Shown: one piece after another, positions 54,330 through 64,000 of the stretch
Numbering within the stretch: the first letter of the stretch is position 1
How the letters are laid out: each line of letters begins with the position of its first letter
Source of the DNA: Myrica gale
Taxonomy: Eukaryota > Streptophyta > Magnoliopsida > Fagales > Myricaceae
Assembly (NCBI GenBank): GCA_963930655.1
Contig: OZ005608.1
Coordinates: 22,097,271-22,161,270 of the forward strand
Reading direction: 5' to 3'
DNA length: 64,000 bases
The notes under the pieces: model-generated
The model's database searches: none
What the model was told of the DNA's origin: nothing
Seen by the model: only the letters and a program-made list of their open reading frames with translations
Position numbers and translations under genes: made by a program

Positions 54330-55058
54330 ATGGCTTCTTCCATTGTTCTCCCAAGCGTTCCAGTTCCTCGTAAATCCCATTTTCTTGAGGGAAACCGCCT
54401 CCCCCTTCATCTTCGCAAACCCTCTTTCACCATTCATAAACGGCCATCAAACCAAAACATAACATGTGCCAAATTTGACCTATTCCAGATCATGGGAGGT
54501 AGAGGACTCTGCAATGGGGAACAGGGTCTCCTACAGGAGCTAGAGAAAAATATTGAGGGGGAAACATCACCATCAGTGGCAGGAGAGGTGGAGAAAGAAA
54601 AATCAGGTGACGTTGCAGTAACTACAACTGACAATGTTTCAGAAGATGCTTTTGACAAGGAGTTGATGGGTTTAACTGGGGGCTTCCCTGGTGGTGAAGT
54701 GGGTTTGAAAACATTCATAGAAAAGAACCCACCTCCAAAGAAAACAACAGAGGCTAATTCAGCGAATCTGTTAGCAATTAGGAGCTCGAAGCCTAAAGCG
54801 CCAGAATTGCCACTGTTAATGCCTGGCATGATCGCCATCGTGAACAACCCAAACAACCCATATTACATGTACTGCGGCATCGTTCAGAGAATCACAGATG
54901 GAAAGGCCGGGGTGCTTTTCGAGGGAGGGAACTGGGACCGATTAATTACTTTCCGATTGGATGAGCTGCAACGTAGGGAAAAGGGCCCGCCGATGAAGAA
55001 CCCTAAGTCTGCTATCCTCGAACCTTTCCTTGACCTTAAGAAAAAGGATTCTAAATGA
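54330..55058 (+). CDS. NDHS: NAD(P)H dehydrogenase-like complex subunit S, chloroplastic (NDHS/CRR31)
   Basis: Thylakoid NDH subunit that forms the ferredoxin docking site for cyclic electron flow around photosystem I. It is a single exon of 242 residues, close to the Arabidopsis length. The N-terminus MASSIVLPSVPVPRKSHFLE is a Ser/basic transit peptide, ending near NITCAKFDLFQIMGGRG. An acidic linker (QELEKNIEGETSPS and on) follows. The SH3-like fold is about residues 168-215: LLMPGMIAIVNNPNNPYYMY, GIVQRITDGKAGVLFEGGNW and RLITFRLDELQRREKGPP. Such a fold and the acidic region suit contact with ferredoxin. Intact; convergent with the small gene that follows. Confidence 0.95.
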   Translation: MASSIVLPSVPVPRKSHFLEGNRLPLHLRKPSFTIHKRPSNQNITCAKFDLFQIMGGRGLCNGEQGLLQELEKNIEGETSPSVAGEVEKEKSGDVAVTTTDNVSEDAFDKELMGLTGGFPGGEVGLKTFIEKNPPPKKTTEANSANLLAIRSSKPKAPELPLLMPGMIAIVNNPNNPYYMYCGIVQRITDGKAGVLFEGGNWDRLITFRLDELQRREKGPPMKNPKSAILEPFLDLKKKDSK

Positions 55059-55387
55059 TTAGTTCTTTTCATCTCTGTTGCCGGCATGCTTATGCATATG
55101 CCGTGTAGATTTTACATTTAGGCAGAGCCTAACTTCATTTGTAAAAAATTTCTTTCAACCAGTTTCAGTAAAAGAAAACCAGAGAGAGTCTCTCAGGCAG
55201 AGCCTTTAAATTCATAGCTGATTATGTATGCGCTGTCTTTGAAATTGTATTCGAATGGGTTATTGTTTCTTCAGAACCCATTACCACGGAACAATCTGTA
55301 GATACTGACTTCGGAATTTCAATAACTAAAGAAAGGCTGAGAAAACTCCACTGCCTAGGCTTCCCTTCTCAAAGATCCATCACAAGA

Positions 55388-58300
55388 TCAGAAGCAGCCA
55401 CCCAACTGCCAAAAGATTGCAAAAAATAAATAAGAATGAAACAATTGAATTCAAAATGCATAGATTTCTAAAGAGAGAGTAAAAGAACAAAATTAAAAAC
55501 AAAACAGAAAAAAATCTGGGAAGCTTCAAACTTTCCCCTGTTTCTGTATCATAATAACCATGGTTCAATGATTTTCATGCACATGCAGAGCAAGAGTGAT
55601 TTGGACATTAGACATGCAAATTATATGTAATACAACTCAAAAGGGCTGTCCTAAGCACCAATTATATAAGAGGAACATTTATAGTAGATTTATCCACCCC
55701 AATGATGGATGATTTTAAGTAATCACACATCCCCAAGAACTTAATGAAGCAAATGCATTATAGAGTGAGTTTTCCGTTTTGGTTGAAATGACCAACTCGA
55801 AAACTTCAATCTGTTACTTGAAGGCATTCCAATGCCAACACTAATGTGTTTAAAATGAGAGAAAATGACCACCACCATACTAAGAAGTTTTTGTGAAGTT
55901 AAATCTTACTCCTACACTTCTATTAATGACTAGACTACAAGAGTGGGTTAAGGTAGCAGAGTGGCATCGCATAAGATGGGTCGGAAATCAATCAGAAAAT
56001 GTATACATACCAAAATAGCCTCAATCTCCTCATTGGACACTGGTGTTCGTTTGGGCTGAAGAGAGGCTTTCCCTCCCACAGTTAGTGAGGCCTTTGAACT
56101 AAAGAAAGTTTGGCCAGCATCACCAGCTGTAGCAGTTGTTTGCGTTTGGGAGGCAGAGTCTGCAAGTGATTCCCAACACTTGGTAATTTTGTGAAAGAGA
56201 ACAAAAGCTTTTAGAGAATAAATCGTAACAAGGGCTTCTTAAGCACCAGAATATACTGTCACTAAATTAAGCATAATATAAACAAAACGCTGTCTGGTAA
56301 GGTTATCATGAAAACACAATGCATGTTGAAGCGCCCTTTTGCATCAAAGATAACCATAGGATTCTCACATGGCATCAAAGAAACAGGAATATAAGACTAG
56401 CTTAAAGAAGCATAACCTCTATCTGGGCTGTAAAAGAGCTGAGTATTGAATGTTTAGAGTCGTTCATTTATACTTTTCCAAAACACGCACTGAACGATAT
56501 TTTTTGGTCAAACTTGTATATTTATATATCAAACGAGTTTGAGCTTGTTCATGAGCTACTTAAGTAATTTATTCTTAATACAAAATGGATTTGACTATTA
56601 GACTTGTAACCGATGCATTCTATCATGTGTAGGGCTGGGTAACGGTAGTACCGGAGCCGGAATTTCAAATTCCGCTCCAGTACCGGTAAGAACCGGATGC
56701 TTATTTTGGCATCCGGTTCCGGTCCTGCAACTGCCAGAATTCCGGCAATCCCGGTAACGAATGTCGGAATTCCGTCTATTTAAAAAATAAACAGAGAGAT
56801 CAAAGAGGTGAGAGAGAAGAGATTCACAAAATGCCCACCCCTATCCAAATTCCAAAATGACAAAATCCAAATCCAAACACAGTTACACAAATTACAATAA
56901 ACAGATTCACAACAAATAAAAACGAAAAATAGTGAAATTTGGCTGAGAAAGAGGCGGCGTCGGCAGAGAGGCATAACACTATGTTGTTGACACGTTGTGG
57001 GCCGTCAGTCATGGAGATCAGAGAGAGTGAGAATTGAGAGACAGAGGTCAGAGAGAGATAGAGGCGAGAGAGCAATGCTGCAATATGATTCAATCACAGT
57101 GAGAGAGAGGCTCTTCAGAGATGAAGAGGAGAGCGGAGGGGGAGGAGGCGAGAGATTAGAGAGGAGAGGAGAGAAATGAAACTGTCTCGGGGGTGGGGGG
57201 TTAAGATGTAACTCTAGCGTTTTGGTCTAGACCAAAATTGTGCATTTTGGTTATAATATATTTAAAAAAAAAACGGTACCGTACCTGGTATTTGACCATA
57301 TACCCTATCGGCTCCGGCTCCGGTTCCAATTCCGAGCGGTAGGTTGTGGCCGGTGGCAAAAACCAATACCAGAACCGGAATTCCGGTACCGGCGGACAAA
57401 ATGCCCACCCCTAATCATGTGGGGAGTGGGGGACTTGAGGCTAAGCATGAGTTCTTGACATCTTAGTCAATAGATGTTAATTAGTACTTAATCATCATCA
57501 AACTATTACCCAAGTTAATTAGATGAACGATAGGTCAACTTTTGAAAATTAAATTGTCCAATCTTGTATTTATAATACAACATTCATGAATTTTTTTCCT
57601 AAATAGATTAATTATTGTATCTAAAAGTTTTGACAAATATATGTCAGGTTTTCATAAACTTCTTCTATAGTATACACACACTCACACATACAAGCATATC
57701 CACCTCTATATCGAGAATTAAACTCATACGGAATTAAGATATATCAAATCCGTCATTACAATGAGGTTTTTCTTTGTCTCCTTTAAATACTTAAGCATGT
57801 TCTATCATAAAATTACTTATAAATTTTTTAAAAACTATTAAAAATTAAAATGTACGAGGTTATACAAGATTGTACACGTCGACTCGAGTTTATGCGAGCT
57901 AGGCTCATTTGTTAAACGAGCTTAAATTATTGTTCAGACTTGATTCATTTAATAAATAAATAAAACCCAAGTCGAGCTCAAGTTGATCATGAATGGCTCG
58001 ATTAATTTACAGCCCTACCTATATCAAAATTAAAGATGAGACATTAGTTCCAAATGGAACAACAAGTTTTGAATGACGGCTCTTATGGTGCATGACAACC
58101 GAGATTAATGAACCGAATCATTTAAGTGTTTAACAAACCATACAAACAGACGGACAAAGCATGACAGCAGCCATGATTTTACTTATCAGAGAAGTGAAAA
58201 TGCTTTACATGATAGCACCTCATACTAGATCTTAAAATCATAATAGTAGCAATAAAATTGCAATTACTGTCTCTTCCTCTGCTCTTACTCTTCTACTCGA

Positions 58301-59353
58301 GCTTCCTAAGTTCAATGTTTCAACCAGAAAAGGTCGCATTCTAAAGCTTGGTTGTTGAATCCCTAACACTCTAAATACATGTCTAAAGACCGGATAAACT
58401 CAAGATGGATGAAAATATTAATTTTCCCATTCATTTGATGGAGTGTACTAAAATTTGTTAATTTAGTGCATCCGCATGCATGTGTGTGTGTGAGAGAGAG
58501 AGAGATAGAGAGATAGGGGGAGAGAGAGAGAGAAGAGCACTTTGGTTGCTTTCAGCGAAGAAAAATAAAGCAAACTTTTTTCTCAAGCAGTCACGACCAC
58601 ATTCTGTAAGCGCTGTACTGTGGAACAGCAAAAACATGTCTTTCTCCCAAACAAATTTCTAAACTGCCAAAACCAATTAAAAAAACACGGTGCATTGCGC
58701 TTTTGTTTTGCTGCACTTCCTTAACACAGTCTTATACTAATCCATTTTGGCCAACGCATTCCCCAAAACAAATATACTAAGCACTGAGGGTTGCAAGAGG
58801 AATATATACAAAATTACTATCCACTGTCACCCAAAGTAAACCAAAGAAAGATTCAGTTCCACTCTTTCTCTCTTAAAGAGTACAAATGCCAAATTTCAAC
58901 ATCAGTGTTTTTGTCCTATGTTAAATACTATTCAAAAGAGGGAGCAGTTAAATTTCATATTTCGTCATCCCCATACCCTTCATAAACTAAACCGAAGGAT
59001 GGCTTACTTGCGTCCAAACACCACAATAGTTTCCTACCCGCATGGAGTAATATCACTGGTTTAATCCTATGTTAAATAGTAGTCTCAAGAGTGAGCAGTT
59101 AAATATCAGATTTTTTCATCCATACACTGCATACACTGACCAATACCACCCAAAAAACAAAAAGATTAATTCACGGAAGCTCTACTTTTGACCAAACGCA
59201 CGTTAATTTCGTAATCCTATGGAGTGACATAAGTAGTTCCCCCGCATAGAACAAAAGAGGGAGAGAGAGAACAACAGACAGACCGGAGGGTTTGGGATGT
59301 CTTTGAGGAAATTTGATCCGCGGAATCCTCCGCATCGCCTGCGCTCCACCCAT
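55388..59353 (-). CDS. Small conserved plant protein (78 aa), At4g23885-like
   Basis: Function unknown. Three exons, 59284-59353, 56011-56159 and 55388-55405, join in phase with GT-AG borders to 78 residues. It begins MGGAQAMRRIPRIKFPQRHP, passes through SASQTQTTATAGDAGQTFFS and SLTVGGKASLQPKRTPVSNE, and ends EEIEAILLGGCF. The basic N-terminus and the invariant-looking LLGGCF tail (last exon only six codons) resemble a short plant family I recall next to NDHS in Arabidopsis. Intron 1 is 3.1 kb and carries a hAT relic. Because the exons are tiny, simple ORF scans miss it. The longer minus-strand reading from 59353 is exon 1 running into the intron. Whether it is transcribed is not shown by sequence. 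Confidence 0.8.
56630..57413. mobile_element. Non-autonomous hAT element with exact 8-bp target duplication
   Basis: ATCATGTG flanks it at 56622-56629 and 57414-57421. Left end TAGGGCTGGGTAACGG; right end reversed TAGGGGTGGGCATTTTG. Both subterminal regions are packed with CCGGAATTCCGG and GGTACCGG motifs, in the manner of hAT transposase-binding sites. The 784-bp interior is non-coding. It lies inside intron 1 of the 78-residue gene. Confidence 0.75.
57422..59283. other. Rest of the long intron of the 78-aa gene
   Basis: AT-rich. A (GT)n(GA)n microsatellite lies at about 58480-58533. Short near-duplicate tracts (CCTATGTTAAATA...GAGNGAGCAGTTAAAT) occur near 58915 and 59067. No gene seen. Confidence 0.5.
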
Positions 59354-59520
59354 CTTTCTCGCTTGCTCTTTGCTTTGGCGCTTGTTGCGTCTGTGTCGGA
59401 GAAAGGAACCGAGGCTTCTGCCGGTCTTAGAAAGGAACCGAGACTCCTGGTGGAGTTGACGGCGATTTTAGTAATGGGAAATACAAGAAGGTAACACCTC
59501 AGACCCTCACGTCTATCTAG

Positions 59521-59820
59521 CGGGATACGTTCGTTTTCACGATTTCGCTACGTTCGTTTTCACAATTTTATTATGCCACTTAACATAATTCAAACACAAA
59601 CATCTATGTTATACAATCTTCAATAATTTTTTAATTTTTTATTTAACATAAATTTTCTCCTTCTATACTTTTTTACATAATTCTAATATTTTTTTATTAA
59701 ACAATTACATCAAATCATTTCTCTCTCTACTTTACACAAACACCAATAAAATACTATTTAACATAAATATTCGCAACTTTTCTAAAATCCTACATTTTTA
59801 ATCAAAACGAATATAACCCC
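59521..59820. mobile_element. MITE with ATTCGTTTT/ACGTTCGTTTT ends
   Basis: Left end GGGATACGTTCGTTTTCACG; right end reversed GGGGTTATATTCGTTTTGAT. 300 bp of non-coding AT-rich DNA between. A Tourist-like family is likely. No exact target duplication seen. Confidence 0.5.
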
Positions 59821-60006
59821 GGTGAAGTTACCTACCCAAGCCATATCCTAGGAAAAAGATATATTTATTAGAATAAAAATAGATAATTTGATGGGTAGTG
59901 AGATTGATAATTTTATTATATTATTTTTTAATTAAAATTTTGAATTAATTATGTTATTTAATAAGAATTTTCGAACGGAGACCTTTGCAAACATGCCTTA
60001 AGAATT

Positions 60007-60180
60007 TTGAGTTAAGGGCAAGTTCGCAGACTAAGATTTTTTGAAAATTTTAAAAATATTGTGAAAATTGTGGTAGAGTAGAGTTTTGTTGATCGTTAGA
60101 TAATAGTAATGAAAAATAGAATTTTATGGGAGTTAGTATAGAAGTGAAGAGATAAATTTGTTTTCTTAATCGAAATTTTG
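60007..60180. repeat. MITE-like fragment
   Basis: The left part GGGCAAGTTCGCAGACTAAG and interior TAATGAAAAATAGAATTTTATG resemble the Tourist-like copies elsewhere in the window. No clean right end. Confidence 0.3.
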
Positions 60181-60452
60181 AGTTAGTTATGTTTACAAAT
60201 AAAAAATTTGGAATGAAGAGAATTTTAGCTAAAATTTTAGCTTGTACAAATCATATAAGTATTTCACAGTTAAATAACACAATAACTATAAAAGAAACAA
60301 TAAAATATATCCATAAAATAAAAAGTAAAGAAAAACCAGTAACTATAAAATCTTGTCGATTTTACCCACCCAAAAATAAAAATATTGTCAACTCGAGCAA
60401 GTTGGGCTGTTATATCTTATTAATCCAAGGTTGCCTGTTTCTTTTTGTTTTG

Positions 60453-60683
60453 AGATAAATACAAAATCAATCCATGTGATATACGAGAAAATATAATTAG
60501 TGTCTGTGATCCTAAAAACATAAAATTAGTTCTTATGATTTCACTTTTGTTTCTTGTTAGTCCCTCCATTAGGGACTAATTTTATGTTTTTGTGGGATCA
60601 TAGAGACTAATTTTATACTTTTGGTATCACAGAGACTAATTCAATTTTTGCGTATATCACTGAAACCGATTTTGCACTTATTC
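60453..60683. mobile_element. Fold-back MITE with about 30-bp inverted repeats
   Basis: Left GATAAATACAAAATCAATCC then ATGTGATATACG; right reversed GAATAAGTGCAAAATCGGTT then TCAGTGATATACG. Internal arms ACATAAAATTAG and CTAATTTTATGT also pair, so most of the 231 bp can fold back on itself. Confidence 0.65.
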
Positions 60684-60980
60684 TTTTTTTTAAAGCAATA
60701 CATAAATTATATGTTACAGATGGTAGTAATACAAAAACAGAGACTTTACATACAGAGGTCTATTGGGTCTACTCCTGAGAATAGGACATAAAATCCGTTA
60801 TAACAAACAACCCGAACCCGAAGTCCACGAAATGTAACCAGGCCCAAAAACCCGAAGGGGAAGTAGGCGACGAGGCGTGTAACACACCTGTTACCAATAC
60901 CCAACCTTAAATTATTTTAGCGGTTTTGAGCTGTGTTTTTGCCACATATACCCAAGACTTTGCGGTTCCAAGGGCACTTG

Positions 60981-60987
60981 TATATAG
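60981..60987 (+). promoter_or_regulatory. Probable TATA box of the XTH gene
   Basis: TATATAG about 95 bases upstream of the XTH ATG, in a promoter that otherwise shows no clear element. Confidence 0.45.
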
Positions 60988-61075
60988 AAAGCTCCCAACT
61001 CAAATTTCCAAACCACATTTTCTCCTGATCCAAAAACTCTTCTTTTCCCGAACTCTACTGGAAAATAGAATAAAA

Positions 61076-62279
61076 ATGTCTTCTTGTTCCTCTTCTAAGT
61101 TATCACTGATGCTTTTTCTTTCTATATCCATGAGTTCTCTAATATTAGTTGCCGTGTCTGGCAATTTCTACCACGACTTCGAAATTACGTGGGGCGGTCC
61201 CCGAGCTAGGATCCTCGATGGCGGCCAACTTCTCACGCTCTCGCTTGACAGGGTTTCTGGGTCTGCTTTCCGGTCCAAGAATGAGTACCTCTTTGGAAGA
61301 ATTGGCATGCAAATCAAGCTAGTGCCTGGGAACTCTGCCGGCACAGTGACAGCGTATTATGTGCGCGAATCTCTTCGGATTTCAGTTTTGCTTTGAACTA
61401 ATTATACTTGGATTATGGATAGTTATTTAATTCTGAGTTAAAAAAATGTGTACAAAAGTTGTGCACAGATTCTCATCTCTATTCATGGGATCATATATAT
61501 CCACTTGTCACACTAGTTGTACCTATAAAAGAGAGAATTCTATAGATACAAAGTGCACAATCCGCATGCGGGTAACACTAACCAGTGATTTATTGGAACA
61601 TTTATGCAGTTTTCTTCCCAAGGACCAACCCGTGATGAGATTGACTTCGAGTTCTTGGGGAACTTGTCTGGACAACCATATGTACTCCATACGAATGTCT
61701 ATTCTCATGGGAAAGGGGATAGGGAACAACAATTCTATCTGTGGTTTGATCCCACAAGGAACTTCCACACCTACTCAATCATCTGGAACCGCCAAAAGAT
61801 AATGTTCGCGAAGCAATCAACTTGAACCTTTTAAATTTTCAAAGTTCATTTTGTGAAAGATTTTGTGATAGATGTGAACTTCTTTGTTCTGCCTTTTCAG
61901 ATTCTTGGTGGATAACATTCCTATCAGAGTGTTCAACAACATGGAATCCAGAGGTGTTCCATTTCCCAAAAGCCAACCCATGAGGATTTACTCTAGTATC
62001 TGGAATGCTGATGAATGGGCTACAAGAGGAGGGCTTGTTAAGACCGACTGGACAAAAGCTCCTTTCACAGCAGGTTTCAGAAACTTCGATGCCAATTGTT
62101 GTGCTTGGTCATCGGGGTCTTGTAGCACCAAGTGCGCCACTGCAATGACAAGAAGAGCTGTACTTGACGCTGCTGGCAGGAACAGACTTCGGTGGGTTCA
62201 AAAGAAATTCATGATTTATAACTACTGCAGAGATCTCAAACGGTTCCCTCAAGGTTTACCACCTGAATGCAAGCGATAA
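61076..62279 (+). CDS. Xyloglucan endotransglucosylase/hydrolase (XTH22-25-like)
   Basis: Secreted GH16 enzyme that cuts and rejoins xyloglucan in the cell wall during growth. Three exons, 61076-61360, 61610-61803 and 61901-62279, give 285 residues, the normal size. The first ATG is 61076; the upstream in-frame reading lacks a true ATG. A signal peptide of about 29 residues ([20 protein letters not shown]) precedes [11 protein letters not shown]. The catalytic motif DEIDFEFLG is at residues 104-112, with nucleophile E105 and acid/base E109. The adjacent N113 (NLS) is the conserved N-glycosylation site. The C-terminal XET domain has paired cysteines ([14 protein letters not shown] and YNYC...PPECKR). 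[20 protein letters not shown] and [20 protein letters not shown] point to the TCH4-like group. Intact. Confidence 0.95.
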
Positions 62280-63002
62280 AGGTTCCTCCATGTGGAAGCA
62301 GTCACCCTGCGGCCTGAGGCCTCCATATTCACTCTGTAAGAAAAGGTCTATCACCCTGCATATTCAGATTTATTTTTGTTGTCTTTTTCTGTCAGCATGT
62401 AACATCAGGGTTCATGGGAATTCTTTATATTTTGTCCCCGTGTAAATGTAGCGCCAAAAAATATGTATCGATCCTGTCATGAACTTCTAGTCGGCAGCCG
62501 CTAGTGGGGTTCAATGTATACGAGAGAACACCACGTCGCTTGTACATTAATGTCCTTATCAAAGACCGGATAAAGACCCCAGCCATCTTTATCCCCATTT
62601 CGAAGATAAGTCAGAAAACCAGCAGTCTACTACCTGCCAATCTCTTAGAACTGGGACAGTTTTATTTCCAGAATGCCAGTCTTTCATACACGACATTGAT
62701 CGTGATGTGCACCGAGTCATCTAAACTTGGTAGGACTTCTTCTTTGAGTTGGAAGATTTCAATTCTTATAGGCTACCTGTACTTTCCATTAGAAAGGATA
62801 GGTCAAAATAAAAGGCCAAAAACGAGCTAGCATATAAGCTTTGACATATATATTTGGGCTCAACATGACATTAGCTCTATATATTTTCTCACCTCTGTTT
62901 TTGCCTTTTACTTAATTTTTATCCATATGAAAGAACTTTTTTTTCCTATTCAAATTGAAATAGCAGACTAAATCTGCTGAGGTGGGGGATTCGACCTCCG
63001 AA
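62280..63002. other. XTH 3' flank and gene-free DNA
   Basis: The first 180 bases after the stop are the likely 3' untranslated region (ATTTTGTCCCCGTGTAAATG near 62430). The rest shows no gene. Confidence 0.5.
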
Positions 63003-64000
63003 CAGAGGCGGATGTAGGGGGGGGCGGCCCTGGGCGGCCGCCACCCATTGGTCCGGAGGAAAAAAAAATTATAAGGTTTTTTTTTTTTTTTTTTTTAATA
63101 TATAAGTTGGTCTGGGCCTATGGGCCCGATCCCCATTGGCCCAGACCAACTCTGTAGCGCCTGGGCCAATGGGGAGCCCGATCCCCATTGGCCCAGGCCA
63201 TTCAAAGATTTTCCTAAGGGCCTGGGCCTAGCAGGCCCAGGCCCTTTTATTTTTTAACCGGCAGAGGGTGAAACGACGCCGTTTCACCCTCTGCCTTAAA
63301 AAAAAAAAAAAAAAACAAAAAAACTCAAAAACTCAAAAACTCGACCCCTCTCTCTCGACCCCTCTCTCTCTCTCTCTACCTGCTTTCTCTCTCTCTCTCG
63401 CAAATCTGCGATCGCCCGCCGCCTGACCGCCACACGGCCGCACCGCACCAGTCACCACCGTGCCCAGCCCACTGCGCCTATCGCCCACGCCCCACGGCCC
63501 ACCCCCGCCTACATCCGCTGTCTCTCACCGCAGGTCCGCCTCTGCTGACGCGGCGACGCCTGACGCCTGACTGCCCAGTGCCCGCCGGCCCCGCCCCTGC
63601 ACCGCAGCCCGCAGGTCCACCGTCCACGCCGTCGAGTCGTCGACGCCGATCGACCACCGCAGGTCCACGCCGTTGCCAAAAGCCGATCTAAGTCGGAAGT
63701 CCCAGATTCCCAACGAACGGCCAACGGCATGTTCTTTGCCTAGGCTATTTTTTCTTTTTTAATTTTTCCGTTGGAGTTTGTGAATTGTGTCTGTGATTGT
63801 CAATTTGTGAATTGTGATTGTCAATTTGTAAATTCTTGTATAGTTGTATTGATGCCAAATTGCCAATGAATCTGTTTGAATTTTTGCAAGCGCGAGAACA
63901 TTTAACCTTCTAACTTTTCTGTCTATGTTAACCTTCTAACTTTCACAATGCAATTAAGCTTAAACTAATAGTACACTCAAATCATGTTCATGCATCTAAT
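63003..64000 (+). mobile_element. Left part of a hAT-like element, cut by the window edge
   Basis: CAGAGGCGGATGTAGGGGGG is a typical hAT end in plants. It is followed by inverted GGCCCAGACC-type motifs at 63110-63250, a palindromic GAAACGACGCCGTTTC, CT-rich tracts and a GC-rich stretch to 63720 that suddenly returns to AT-rich DNA. Readings in the GC-rich stretch are low complexity and not convincing genes. The right end and any transposase lie outside the window. Confidence 0.5.

Noticed and set aside
54434-54856. 140-codon minus-strand reading
   Set aside because: It is the antisense shadow of NDHS.
59297-59494. Plus-strand 65-codon reading with a hydrophobic segment
   Set aside because: It is antisense to exon 1 of the 78-residue gene and its promoter, with no family likeness. 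The minus-strand gene explains the region better.
63509-63730. Arg/Gly-rich readings in the GC-rich stretch
   Set aside because: Composition alone explains the open frames, and they sit in a transposon-like end.

Overview
This is nuclear DNA from a dicot plant. Genes are intron-rich, with short exons and GT-AG introns plus two probable GC-AG introns. Intergenic DNA is AT-rich and full of short inverted-repeat transposons. The products are plant-specific: a phragmoplast dynamin, an NDH ferredoxin-binding subunit, a xyloglucan endotransglucosylase and a plant mRNA-export adaptor. I cannot name the species.

Layout. 119-5066 (-): 5' two thirds of a DRP1A-type dynamin, running off the left edge. 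5.4-7 kb: nested MITEs. 6987-11760 (-): complete nine-exon UDP-glucose 4-epimerase, with a duplicated G-box block upstream. 12.3-19 kb: gene-free, rich in MITEs and one hAT relic with intact target duplications. 19.4-20.1 kb (-): broken remnant of the diphthamide gene DPH5. 20.1-22.5 kb: repeats, including a truncated retroposon with a 13-bp target duplication. 23116-27881 (+): complete organellar RNA pseudouridine synthase. 28771-33876 (-): a PPR-like/zinc-ribbon/coiled-coil protein gene whose family reading frame is interrupted. 34158-34230 (-): tRNA-Ala(CGC). 35348-39130 (-): UAP56-interacting export factor. 40658-43311 (-): organellar nucleoside diphosphate kinase. 45520-48403 (-): PH-domain protein. 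50.2-54 kb: repeats, including a palindrome, a CT-rich minisatellite and an LTR fossil. 54330-55058 (+): NDHS. 55388-59353 (-): a 78-residue conserved plant protein split by a 3.1-kb intron that carries a hAT relic. 61076-62279 (+): an XTH. 63003-end: GC-rich start of another hAT-like element.

The genes are not an operon or pathway. The run UGE - UIEF - NDPK - PH protein - NDHS - 78-residue protein matches, as I recall it, the neighbourhood At4g23920 to At4g23885 in Arabidopsis and partly its duplicate near At4g10960-At4g11010. The window therefore looks like a conserved ancestral block, with extra genes and transposons between its members.

I saw no CRISPR array, toxin system, viral gene set or undescribed multigene system. 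The best leads are the interrupted 28.8-33.9 kb gene, the hidden 78-residue gene, the DPH5 remnant, the duplicated G-box promoter and several transposon insertions with exact target duplications.
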